A stretch of 34,464 nt of DNA from Chara braunii (GCA_003427395.1 BFEA01000914.1:158715-193178); one strand, 5' to 3'. Shown: positions 17,991 to 28,299, counted from the stretch's first letter. A program made the numbers and translations. The notes: generated by a model from the letters alone, not told the origin.

Positions 17991-19615
17991 TGTTGTTTGT
18001 TGTTTCCTGGGGCTGTGGTTATTATTGACTCATCCTGAGGCTCCGTCATCCCATGAAGTTGTTAATGTCACCCTTCCCATTTTAGGAGCACCCCATTATC
18101 TATTAACCCAGTGTCGAGCGTATCGGTCCGGCACCGCACACGGCAGCGCGGAACCCTCCCGGCCGCGTTGCGCAGGAGTTGGTCTAAATCCTCGTCGCGA
18201 ATATAGATGGAGCTTCCGAAAGCCGCTCCGGCCGAGTGCGCCAGCCATACCTCCCGCGAGCCCCTACGATAGGATAGGGCCTACGAGAGGCACGACTTAT
18301 CTCCACCTTACGGGAGTTGTCATCTCTCTTCGGTGGGCGTATCCCCGCCGAGCTACCAGTCCACAGTACGAAAGTTGATCAGTTGCAATCGCAAAGGTGG
18401 ACCAGCCAATGGCGTTTCTCGTTCGCTGTAGCATAGGGGCTACGCGCGGTATTACGCCTCTATCGAACCCGCACGTGAACCAGCATCCTGGGGGGTTGAG
18501 GTCCCAAGCGCGACTCGTCGCCGGTCGACTAGGACGCATCCTACACGCCACGCGCACACCACTATAGAGAACATAAAAATAAAAACACACACTCGCGCAC
18601 GTAAATATACATATATAGAGCGGCACTGAACAACAACGCGACAACACTCCTAGTCCCTTAGTAGCCGTCCCATAACTCTCCGATGCAGAAATCGGATAGG
18701 CGTCACGTGCGAGACTTAGTATAAAACCGCTCGGACGCAGGACTAACTCATATCGATTCGCAATGCAAGCGTACGCAAGCGGTCACAATGATGGCGTACT
18801 ATGTAGTACCCATACTCATGCCGTCCTCGATAATCTCGAGGGTCGCATTCGACACTCAAGTGTCGGCTGACACGCGCCTTGAGGGATTGATCTCTCGACG
18901 TTGGACAACCGCCAAGTGCGGTTGAAAACCACGCCCTCTTCTGCACCCTGCGAAGAGTAGATGATACATAGGTTCATACCTGTGGTGGCAGTCATCTCTT
19001 ATGGCCCTGGAGACCAACTCCTTCACCTAGGGTTTGGAGGGAAGTCAAGGGGTTTGACTTTGATGGCTGCCACGGACTACAACGTCCAACTATAAATTCT
19101 AAAAAGCAAAGAATAACAAGAAATCTCCTTTTTAAAAAAAAAACATAATCTGTTTAACCCTTGCGCGCGGTCACAGTAGGCTGCGCGAATTACTCAAGAC
19201 ATATATATTTACATATATATAGAGGGTTATAAATATGTAACGATCACTTCTCACAATCACAGTGAGACTCCTCTCAGCCATATACATATGTATGTGAACG
19301 CAGGCAGCCGAATCCAAAGTCCCAATCACCAAACATACCTGCAATCATATCAAAGATTCAACCAAAAGTCCATGCACTACACGGGGTCAACTTCAACCAT
19401 TCTCTGCACTCACACCCCTTGCTTTTAGCCATACAAGCCTCACTCTTGTGCAACTCCTCAAAATAAAATACTCGGTACTTTTTTTTAAATGGCCATTCAA
19501 ATGAAGTCCGGGAAAAAATACAACAAAACAATTCAAATCACAAAGCTAAAGCCTTTAGGTTGAGTGGCAAGAGTGGATTAAAGTTGAATCGTAAACCGAC
19601 GAATCAGCAACCGAC
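17991..19615. other. CpG-rich (18100-18950) then mixed sequence, no gene
   Basis: The short frames at 18025-18378 and 18297-18647 overlap antiparallel and lack domains. From 18960 the base composition changes to C/A-rich. This may be the edge of an LTR-like element that continues to about 24300, but no paired LTRs were found by eye. Confidence 0.3.
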
Positions 19616-19634
19616 CTGTTATCAGTGATAACAG
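19616..19634. repeat. Perfect 19-bp palindrome
   Basis: CTGTTATCA, a central G, then TGATAACAG. It could be a dyad protein-binding site or an RNA hairpin. Confidence 0.6.
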
Positions 19635-19920
19635 AAGATGATCCTTGTAGGATCAAGCTGAATATGTCCCAGATCCTGAACCAAACGATCAAAAGGACCT
19701 GTAACACAAGACATGTCAATCCCCAGGCTAAACCTATAAGTCCATGGAGAATAATCTTCATATCACGATCTCACTCAAAATCGTCCTAATTAATTAAGTC
19801 TAAATTTACCTCTAAGCAAGTGCCCAAAGAAAGGTAGACTCTGGCATAGTCTCCTCTATACAGAGTGGATCGTTAGAATCGATACCTGTCAAAATATAAT
19901 CTAATTCCTTTAAACTAAGG

Positions 19921-20287
19921 AAATTTCAGCAGCGCTTCCCGTAGAAAAAATGTTTTTCTTAAATTTATATAAACTCAAATATGAAAACAAAAATAGTCAT
20001 TGATTTTCCAAAGTCAAATTTTGTCTAACTCCCTGAATTAGCAAAAATTTGGGCAACACTCCCTCTAGAAAATGAGATTTTTCAGATTTTTACTAAGCCA
20101 TGTATGAAATTTAGACAAGTCGAACTTTGAAAAGCCAAAATTTGACTAACTCCTTGGATTTGTAGAAATTTTCGGCAGTGCTTCCCGTAGAGAAAGTAGC
20201 TTACGAAAATTTATACAAAGCTAAGTATAACAAAAGATCTCAGTAAATGCGAGAATTGGTCTAAGTAAAATGAAGTTAGCCGATAAA
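19921..20287. repeat. Three diverged tandem repeats of about 122 bp
   Basis: Units begin at 19921, 20045 and 20166 with AAATTT..(C)GGCA..(G)CTTCCCGTAGA.AA. Each continues with an AT-rich half that ends in GTCTAACTCC- or GACTAACTCC-type residues. A fourth, isolated copy of the head (GTTTCGGCAGAGCTCCC) is at about 21587-21603. Such heads occur in plant LTR-element-like repeats as far as I recall, but I cannot verify this. Confidence 0.65.
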
Positions 20288-20365
20288 ATACAGAAATGAA
20301 ACTAACTTCTATCGCTCCAATACGTGGCGAACGTCTAAAGCAACTACCTATCAAACTGAAACTCA

Positions 20366-21291
20366 GACTAAGTAGTAATCTTACTCAGTCACATGCAAGG
20401 CTGAACCACAAAGGTAAGTACTCTCACCAACCCAAATCACTCTTGATAAACAATAGTTCATAGTTTTTTAATGATTTATCCCTTTATACCCTGCTTACAT
20501 AGGGCATTGAGTTAGGTCATTCGTCTTATAAACAATGTCAACTCTCTGCCTTACTTATACACGAACAGGTTGAACAACTACTTCTCTCTTCATTGGGCAT
20601 GTGACTAAGTCATTCGTCTTATAAACAATGCTTAGTCGTCCTGATCTGCTTAGATAACCAAGTTATATATGCTTCTCTGAACTTAATCTTCAAAAATGAG
20701 CATAGGACTGAGTCATTCGTCTTAGAAACAATGCTCAGCCGACCCAAGTTACCTTAAATTATAGCTCTTAGTTATAGTCTCTTAATTTGTGATAAGGCTA
20801 TAGTCAAACCATTCATCTTAGAAACAATGTCTGACTAGTCTTGTTCTCATAAACATAAAGATATGGAAATATAGAAAGTCTTATTCCCTTGTTCACATTA
20901 TAATCTTGTGGCCTCATACTTAGACCATTTGTCTTAGAAACAATGTCCAGTCTTTGGCCCTGAGTCATTCGTCTTAGAAACAACGCGCAACCCTCTTTTC
21001 TCAACACTAAAAAAAACAGAGTACCCTGGGTCAAGACCCAGAGACTGTTCGGAAACCACCCAAAAATAAACAGTGACTAGACCATTCATCTTAGAAACAA
21101 TGTGTGGTCCTGAAAGTTTGCACAGTCAATATCCCATAGAAACAACAACCAGGCCATTAATCTTAGAAACAATGTCTGGTTAAATTAATTAAACATAGTG
21201 ACCAAGCCAGTCTTAGAAACAATGCTTGACAATTCAGAAAACAGAACAAAACACAGTAGTCAGGTCATTCGACTTATAAACAATGTCTGAC
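20366..21291 (+). repeat. Array of hairpins with constant core and covarying stems
   Basis: Ten copies of a core close to CATTCGTCTTAGAAACAATG occur at irregular spacing of 40-117 bp. Within the core CATT pairs with AATG. In seven copies the immediate flanks are complementary but differ in sequence: GAGTT/AACTC (20509/20540), GACTAAG/CTTAGTC (20603/20631), CTGAG/CTCAG (20708/20734), TAGTCA/TGACTA (20801/20832), AACCAG/CTGGTT (21147/21176), CAAGC/GCTTG (21203/21224) and GTCAG/CTGAC (21259/21287). A copy at 20922 has only AGAC/GTCT. Copies at 20964 and 21077 have weak or no arms. Related hairpins without the core lie at 20366-20390 and 21026-21041 (CTGGGTC/GACCCAG). No open frame runs through. 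Function is unknown; the pattern suggests a conserved RNA hairpin or cruciform. Confidence 0.85.
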
Positions 21292-21981
21292 CCTTTAAGA
21301 CCTGTTCAAGCACAAGCAAAACTGCCTTCCTCCCACCTCCTCCTGATGCAACCCCTTCTCACAATCCGCTTTCAGGCAACCAATAAAACTGAAAACTTGA
21401 GGTTGTGCACGCACTCTTTTACTTAGTCTTGATTATGCCACGAAATACAAACCCAAAATCAAACATAGGGTGCATGCAATATACTCAGTCAACGCTTAGA
21501 AATATGTACAGATAGGGGTTATACTTGAGTTTATAGAGGGAGTCAGAAAGTTACACTCAGTTCCCTGCCTCCAGAACTCCTCCTGAGTTTCGGCAGAGCT
21601 CCCACAATCGGTGGGGCGAACCTCCCACAGAGGCCTTGACACGGATTACGGGTTGCAATCCCGCCGGCCGCTTTCCTCTCAGAACCAATAGATCAGACTT
21701 TGAGTAAGAAGGGCAGAAAAAAATAGATTGAGACTCTCAGATCCAAGAAGGGTGCACTCAGACTCGCGTGAGAGGGCCTTGATATCTTGGCGCGCCTGAG
21801 GGCCCCGCAATAATGGTCAGAATGCTGCACCCATCGGGTCAGACTGAAGTCAAGCTTTCAATCGCTAACCTCCCGACGACCCTCCCAATTTGTAGCATCC
21901 ACCTCCCTCCTCAAGCCTAATCACTCCTCCAAATCTCAACACCTCCCTCCAGACCCATCGACCGCTACATAGCAGCTTGAC
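21292..21981. other. No gene recognised
   Basis: It contains the isolated GTTTCGGCAGAGCTCCC head noted for the tandem repeats and otherwise plain C/A-rich sequence. Confidence 0.35.
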
Positions 21982-22253
21982 GCACAGACAATCCCACGGA
22001 GTTTTCAATAGACCATCCTGCGTACCTCACTTGTGTGCAACTGCACGGTGCTGCTGCAGCGCCTGATGACAACTCCAACGGCTTGGTGCAAGCGTCCCGC
22101 ACAGTTCACCAGCTCACTGCAAAGACGCAGTCGGATCTTTTCCTCAACACATCGGACGATGCACACTCCGCCAGCCTATCCCCGCTCGACATGGAGAGCT
22201 TCAGGGTGGCCTCTTTGGTGGACGGGACGATCAACACACCGGCCCACAGGTAG
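21982..22253 (+). CDS. Candidate coding exon or short ORF, unknown family
   Basis: An open stretch of about 90 codons lies between a TGA (ending 21981) and a TAG (22251-22253). The predicted peptide has balanced composition (FSIDHPAYLTCVQLHGAAAA, LDMESFRVASLVDGTINTP). The first usable start is GTG at 22035, so it may be an internal exon. The end reads CACAG then GTAGGT, a good 5' splice-site match, which would also explain the stop just inside the putative intron. No domain is recognised and no partner exon found; the following 500 bases are C/T-rich. Confidence 0.25.
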
Positions 22254-22730
22254 GTCCCCAACCCGCCCGTCCCCCTTTCCCCCGATGTCGTAGGTAAACT
22301 CTTCTCCCCAACAGTGAGCCTCCCACCAGTTCCATCAACGGGAGGAGCAAAATCGAATGAATCTTTCCACAAGGAGCCAGGGAGATAGTACGTCCCCGAA
22401 TCTGGCCAAAGTGTCCGACCAAGTTCATGCCCGATACCACGATCCTTCCCGCTTACTCCGCTAACTCCGCACGTCGCGCATTCTTTCACTCTCCCTACTT
22501 CTACTAACTTCAGCACCAACTAACCTCATTTTTGCGCACTCTCCCCTTCGCCTATTCCACTCTTCACCCTGCCCCCTCACTGGGTTCTACGGAACGAGGA
22601 TGAATCTCTCGCTAAGAGCCGAGTAGGTTCCTCTCCTTTCCCATCCTTAAACTAACACCCCTATTACAAAACTAGCACCATGAATCTCCTCGCCCCACCA
22701 CAAAATCCATACTTCGTATTTCTCCTTACC
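22254..22730. other. C/T-rich, no gene
   Basis: There is no open frame with a domain on either strand. A possible diverged head of the 178-bp repeat lies near 22585. Confidence 0.35.
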
Positions 22731-23265
22731 AGATTTCGTTAAGAATCGGATAAGATAGTCAACCTGCACTTACTCCGTATCCATCACCCTTGATACCTTC
22801 GACCAACTTTTCTATCTACTAACTCTAATCCTACTCTATTAATCCGAGAACTAACGAATCCGTTGAAATCGCCCTATCATAGAACCTCGGAATCTCATCT
22901 TTCCCCGACCGTTTTCATTGAGAACCGGGCGAGTTATCTCTTTTCTCACTCACCATTCCCGCTGTCCGCCATAACCCCATGCACGCTTATACCCTTCCAA
23001 CTCGCATTCCACTACTCTAGCACCTAAACTGACAGTACCATCGACGTTGCAATACCCAAGAGCCCCTGTTTAAGGTCTTCCCTCGTCCGAATCCATTATG
23101 AATCGGGCGAGTTATCGCTTTCCCTGTCCGCCATACCCATCCTTCATCGCTACACTCTTTCCTCGTTTGCAAATGCACCCGGCACGATACCCCGTCCGGG
23201 TTCGTTCTACGCCTTCTGTCTTCGCCCACTCCGGTCCACAGTGCCTCGGTAGTCGGGGAATGCTC
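22731..23265. repeat. Three diverged tandem repeats of about 178 bp
   Basis: The heads TTCGTTAAGAATCGGATAAG (from 22735), TTCATTGAGAACCGGGCGAG (from 22914) and TCCATTATGAATCGGGCGAG (from 23093) are spaced about 179 bp. GAGTTATC and the following CTGTCCGCCATA are shared by the last two. Period near nucleosome repeat length; worn satellite or LTR-element internal repeat are both possible. Confidence 0.55.
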
Positions 23266-24250
23266 AATGCTACCTCATCGGACCCGAAATGTAGGTCATA
23301 TACATTCTGCATTACTGGCCCTTCTGCCTCAGGTGCCTCTTCGAACTCAACCTTGGGCGCGCCCCATTTTTAACCTCGGCGTGGTAGAGGGCTCCGGCTA
23401 GTATTTTGAACACACGGATCCTACTGAACGCGGCGTGCACGCAAGGTTCTTGACTGCTGTGACAACCATTAAATCTGGCGTTGCGTCCAAGTCAACGGCA
23501 CGCCGGAGCATAAAGATGCAAAAAATGTATCAATGAGCAACAAAAATACTCAGAGACTTTTAATCGCCAGGATACGATGGTCGAGGAAAGAGAAAGCGTT
23601 GGCACCATTATGACGCCGCCGGTGACAGAACCGAAGGGGGATAGCCCCACCGGGCCCTCGACCCCTCAGTCCCTTCGCGCTACTCTGATGCTCCCATGCC
23701 GTCGCCGCTCGACCTCGATCCTTAAATCTTGTGACTAGAAGCCTGATACCGTAACCAATAGCGCTAGGCCCAAGTCTGGGTCTAGCTTTGACGAACACCT
23801 AAATAAGCGAATATCGCGCGACACACGAGCCGACTGAAAGCACTTCAAACCCCCCTCTTTGTCGATGTCGCTCTCCGCACGTACGCACAAGTCACAAATA
23901 AACACGCCAATCAGAAGACAGAATCCGTCTAATCCTAACTTAATCAGAAAATAAAAAATCCAGTCCGCGACGATGTCGACTTTCACAATCTTTATTCAAA
24001 AATAAAAGATCACACGCGCCTCAAATCTGCGCGCCCACACACTCTCTACTCTAGTCAACCATCCAGTCAAAGTGAACGTCAGACATTTGCCGCGGCTCGT
24101 GCGGTATACTCGAACTTTAATCCAAACTTATTTTCTGTCACTTGCTAAAACCAGGGCGGATACCCTTGTGAGGGTATTCGCACCGACACCAACCTTATTT
24201 CAGCAACCTCCCTGTTCGATCATTGCTAAAGTGCAGCTGGTTCCTGATAA
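23266..24250. other. Unassigned, with one short hairpin
   Basis: Short minus frames (23550-23798, 23735-23986) have no domain. ATACCCT/AGGGTAT (24160-24177) forms a perfect 7-bp hairpin with a 4-nt loop. Nothing else can be supported. Confidence 0.35.
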
Positions 24251-24251
24251 A

Positions 24252-24385
24252 CTGAACACATGTGCGAGATGTATCCGACACTGTAGGTATGCCTGATTGT
24301 TTGATTGTGGGAGCACTGAGCTGAACATATGTGCGAGATGTGTCCGACCCTATGGATATGTCTGAATGTCCGATTGTGGGAGCAC
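24252..24385. repeat. 65-bp tandem duplication
   Basis: Two 65-bp units (24252-24316 and 24321-24385) both start CTGAACA.ATGTGCGAGATG and end GATTGTGGGAGCAC, separated by 4 nt. They differ at several positions. Confidence 0.85.
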
Positions 24386-24996
24386 CTTCGCCCCATATTC
24401 TCCCCTTTCTCTGTGTAATGTCTCTTCCTCTCCCTGTCCTCGTTCCTGCTTGCCTGGGAAATTGACCACCCAGATCTTCGGTCGGTGCTCCTCATCACTG
24501 AATGCCACTGGGGGGAGACAAACTCTGTATTCCCCTGTTTCTATTTCCGCTAATCATCAGGCTTTAATGTCCAGTCTCCTTGTGACTTGATCCTTGGTGT
24601 CTAAGACTTCTCCATAAGGGTGGTCTAGGCTAGCAATTGGTCTTAATCGCTGTGTCACTTGGCTTTCCTTTGTTGTTGTGGGGGTTCCTCTCTAACGATT
24701 TGCATCTCGCTGTGTTCCTCTGGTCACCCTGCCTTAATTCCCTTTGGGACAAATCCCACCTGGCCAACTGTTTAGGGAGGGGGGGGGAGGGGGTGAGGAA
24801 AGGGAAGAGGAAAAGAAGAGAGGAAGAACAAGGGAAGGAAGTGAGAAAAGGTCCACCCCCAAACAGGTTATGATGAGCCTGGATGGTCTTCCTAAGGGTC
24901 GCTGAGAATCGGTATGAAATTTGTAGGTCGGAATTCAATAGTAAAGTGGTCTGTGGGAAAGAATTCCCATTGCCTCTTCTTAGAGAGCCATGATTG
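24386..24996. other. Possible 3' UTR of LINE copy B; no gene
   Basis: It follows the C-terminus of copy B on the minus strand. It has a G/A-rich low-complexity tract at 24777-24850. I found no A-tail. Confidence 0.3.
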
Positions 24997-25455
24997 TCAT
25001 TGTAAGTTGTGTTGGTTGTCCAGTGTACACAGCCTCTGGTCGTGGTCCACCCATATGTTGCAAAAATTTTCTAGTAATTGTATCTGCTTCGAATTATTCA
25101 TTTCTTGTTTGAGTTCAAGTTTAAATCTAAGAATTTTCCAGGTTTCTTGGTTTTGAGCGGTTATGGTGTCGGCAATGGTGGATCTAGCCTGTATGAATCC
25201 GAATGTTTGTTGATTTCTTTCGTGGGAGCATCTCATACGCCATGCTGCCATGAGAATTGCCAGCCTGGTGCAATGAAACAAGTTGAGCATAAATTGTGTC
25301 CAGTTTGCTCCTTTCGGTGGCAGCACTCCGAACAGGGGTGCCTTTATGGTCCATGGTAGGTATTGTCCCGTGATGTAGTGCCAAGCTGCATCCCACCAGC
25401 GCCATATTTCGGCTGCCATGGGACCAGTGTCGTACTCCCGTTCACCCTTCACCAT
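24997..25455 (-). pseudogene. LINE copy B C-terminal domain
   Basis: A 152-codon frame, of which the first few codons lie in the insertion. WRWWDAAWHYITGQYLPWTIKAPLFGV and MAAWRMRCSHERNQQTF match the worn copy A frames (WWDAAWHYFTGRHLPWRLQALLFGV near 8890-8800). This part follows the zinc-binding motif. It appears better preserved than in copy A. Confidence 0.8.
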
Positions 25456-26104
25456 TCACGGGGTCTGTGAACGGAAACCTATCATGAGGTTCACAGAGTT
25501 CACGACATGGGAGTTCATGGAGTTCACAGAGAGCGGGATCGATTTTATTTTTTTTTTGTCTAGGAGGGGGTTGTTTTTTTTTTTATAGGAGGGTGGGGGA
25601 CATGGGAGGGTAACTCCCCATAATTTTTTCATTGTTTTTTTCACGAATAATATATATTTTTAATTAAAACGAAAAAAAAAAGCAACCAGCCAAAGTAAGC
25701 ATTTTCGTTTGTTATTTTGTAGGTTATTTCAATTTTTTTTTTTTTTTTTTTCAATGTCATTACGCTGTGGGGCTTGAGGTGACTGTAGCTGAGTGAGCCC
25801 CCCCCCCAAAAAAAAAAAAAAAAAAAAAAACACCGCACTTTGTGGTCTGGTCGTTCACAGGAAGAGGGCCATATGACCGGCCGGTCACATTCACGGTGAC
25901 AGCACTGATTGCCCCTCTTATGAGAGTGATTAAGTGTGATGACACTGTGATTCCCAACAAATTCCTTCCTCGGCGACTGCCCCCGCCCCCGCCCCCCCCC
26001 CAAAAAAAAAAAAAAAAAAAAAAAACACCACTTTTCGTGGTCGGCCCGTTCACTATGAACGGCCGGTCACGTTCAAGTGACCGGTGCCGATCACGTTCAC
26101 AGGT
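25439..26104. mobile_element. 666-bp insertion rich in GTTCAC/GTGAAC words
   Basis: Compared with copy A, the extra DNA begins after TCGTACTCC (25430-25438) and ends before CCGATACTAC (26105-26114), so a diverged target duplication of about 9 bp is likely. GTTCAC or GTGAAC and close variants occur near both ends: seven between 25440 and 25530, five between 25850 and 26102. Perfect hairpins include CCGGTCAC/GTGACCGG (26063-26084) and CCGTTCA/TGAACGG (26046-26062). There is no open frame of note and no clean terminal inverted repeat. A non-autonomous DNA transposon is inferred; a 9-bp duplication would suit the Mutator group. Confidence 0.65.
25798..26103. repeat. Two C10-A23 blocks followed by related palindromic sequence
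   Basis: C10 then A23 (25798-25830) and C10 then A24 (25992-26025) lie 194 bp apart. Each is followed by CACC(G)CACTTT..GTGGTC, a GTTCAC word and GGCCGGTCAC. They are an internal duplication of the inserted element. Confidence 0.8.
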
Positions 26105-26323
26105 CCGATACTACATGAGACAGTCCAAAAGACAGTGTTCCATGGTGGCCCTTTTCCTAGGCGGGATCATATCACAATAGGTACACAGCTTGGAAAACTT
26201 ACCTTTTTGTTCCAGGTTAGACCTCGTTGTGACCCAGTCCGGTGTGGGTAAGCACCTATGGATAATCTGCCACTACAGGGCTCTGTGACTTGTTGGTCTG
26301 ATATGAGAGTAGGTGTCCCAGTT

Positions 26324-26854
26324 TCAAAAATTCGGGTCCTGTCTTTTTAATGGTGAGTCCCTCTCCCACCTTGTGAAGATTTTATCCATGACGTGGTGTG
26401 GGGTCTGAGACGCTCTATACCCTTTTTTAGCCGTATATTGCCATGGGAACATCTTGGCGTCAGATCCCCACTGCCATTCCCATTCCGTTGGATTGAACGA
26501 GAGGTGGGACAGAGGAATAGTCGGTATGTATACGCATCGTGTTTCATCTTTATCCTCCACTACATGTATTATGATGTAGTGTTCTCTTGGATACTGGTAG
26601 TCTAAAGTCTCTTCCCTTATTATGGCTGACCACCTTGCTCCCGGCAAGACTGGACAATAACCTTGGAGTTTTAGGGAGGTGGGTTGTATGTGGTCTACCC
26701 TGTAGACAGTCATCGGGAGAAATAGAGATTTAGCTTTCACCACCCAATCCCCGGTTTGGAATCGGGGGCCTTCCCGCAGTGCCTTCAACCATGCCAGAGG
26801 CATTGCTTCTTGTAGCTCACGGAGGTCTGGAGCAACTATGGGTCTAGGGCCCAT
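26324..26854 (-). pseudogene. LINE copy B linker before the zinc-binding domain
   Basis: A 176-codon frame with LPGARWSAIIREE, VVEDKDETRCVYIPTIPLSHLSF, EWEWQWGSD, MFPWQYTAKKGYRASQ and TRWERDSPLK, each with a counterpart in copy A (8910-9566). It ends by frameshift before the zinc-binding Cys residues. The role is structural between RT and zinc-binding domains of ORF2. Confidence 0.82.
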
Positions 26855-26940
26855 TTTATCTCTAATTTTGTCTTCCGTATGCCATTATGCAGCTTGGTGG
26901 TCCCATAAATCCCCCACCCGGAAGAAACCGTTTTTTTGAA

Positions 26941-27779
26941 AACCACATCTTCCTGCTATGCCATCACTCCATCACCTCCCACGTTTCACCTCGTCTGGAC
27001 CCAAGGGAGGAATATTTCTTTCGCCTTACCTATCTGCCTTTATTATTTATCTAGTATCTCTGTTGTGTCACTCTTTTTTGCCTCATCAACTTTTGTTGAT
27101 CTCCCCTCCCTTTGCCTACTACCCCCTCCTTTTTCTTTTATCACCTTCGTCTTCCTTTGTTGACAAAGGGGCCTCTCAGCTACTTATGCCCCATCAGCTT
27201 TTGCTGACCAAAATTCACACCTCCCTTGTCACAGTGCCACCTTTACTACCCTTGTCACCACTTACTCGGGTCACCCCCCTCGTTGACCACTGAAATTCTT
27301 GACCACTACAGATTGACCATCTTTCTTTTTACCAAAAGTTGACCCTTCTGGGCGCATTAACTCTTCGCCATCGTATGCATGCCTATAGCTTGATTCCTGA
27401 GCATTGCAATCGTATCCTGCTGAAAATGATGTTGTCTGACTACACACTTCGACTTTCCAAAGGCGTGCTCTGCTTATCTCCTCTGGTATTGGTGATGACC
27501 AATACTCATGCAGTCACGCACATCCCTCCCATTGGCTGTGACCAAGGAGCATTTCCTGCGGAATTTCCCGACTCAACCTTTGTCGGAGATCAGCTCACAT
27601 GCCACATCAGCCTGTGACATGGCTTGAGCAAGTGCCTTTTTTTGGTCGTTCATGTGCTAGGCGCAGACTTAGTTTCCCGCCCTCATTCCAATGTCAATTG
27701 GGTGTCCATGTACTTGTGCTTTCAAGCGCAGTTTTTAGTTTTCCTTCCCAACCCGGAATTCAAAAAGGGGAAAGAAATG
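26941..27779. other. C/T-rich stretch with TTTT-loop hairpins; no gene
   Basis: ATCAAC/GTTGAT (27085-27100) and TCAGC/GCTGA (27194-27207) each enclose TTTT. CCTTTG/CAAAGG encloses TTGA at about 27153-27168. TTGACC words recur at 27275-27345. The right part may contain worn LINE endonuclease belonging to copy C. No clear coding frame. Confidence 0.4.
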
Positions 27780-27900
27780 GGGAAGAAAACGAAAAGTCTG
27801 ACCTCATAGGCCTTCTCACGATGACAGACATTCTCCCCTTCTCCCCTTGCAAATCCTTTGACCATCGAATGATCGCAATGGGCTCTCTTTTCACACACAT

Positions 27901-28299
27901 GTGACCCGGGCCCCCGGATACTTCAAACTGAACACATCTCTCCTTCAGTTATTGGTCCTGAACAATCACGTTAAGGAGTTTTGGGAGTACTGGTCAGCCC
28001 AAAGGCTGACGGAAGGATCGATAGTCCAATGGTTCAACGACGGTGTTGCGCAACTACGAGAGAGAGTTAAAAAACTCTCAATCCAAATTGCACGTCAGCG
28101 AAAGCTGGTCCTTGACAACTTGCTAGTGCACTGGGACAGACGCCTCATGGAGGACCCCACAGACCAGCCCACATTTGACGCCCTTCAGAGGGCAAGAACC
28201 CAACTGCAAGACCACATAAACAGCCAAAACGAGAATGGCGCATACAAGCCAAAATCAACAAAAATGCCACGGATGGCCTCATGTCCAAAACCTTTTTAA
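27901..28299 (+). pseudogene. LINE copy C linker after the endonuclease
   Basis: A 132-codon frame that opens with the domain-closing motif APGYFKLNTSLL and continues as a charged, coiled-coil-like region (VAQLRERVKKLSIQIARQRK, QRARTQLQDHINSQ). A frameshift near 28235 moves the true reading to the next frame (AKINKNATDGLMSKTFLNKARAK). Confidence 0.8.

Larger units (their letters stand above)
24997..26940 (-). mobile_element. LINE copy B, split by an insertion
   Basis: Two parts of one minus-strand ORF2 3' half: 26105-26940 (linker and zinc-binding region) and 24997-25438 (C-terminal region). They match copy A in order, and copy A gives the uninterrupted arrangement (8870-8945). Stops are present, for example a TAA in AAxWHTEDKIRDK near 26882. 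The zinc-binding signature is read in shifted frames as CTYC...MEHCLLDC around 26130-26190. No RT catalytic motif is present. Confidence 0.88.

Noticed and set aside
18440-18480. tRNA gene on the minus strand (GCGGGTTCGAT B-box-like word)
   Set aside because: No A box or cloverleaf could be placed around it.
20366-21291. CRISPR array
   Set aside because: Spacing varies from 40 to 117 bp, cores differ, flanks are complementary to each other, and the context is eukaryotic with no cas genes.
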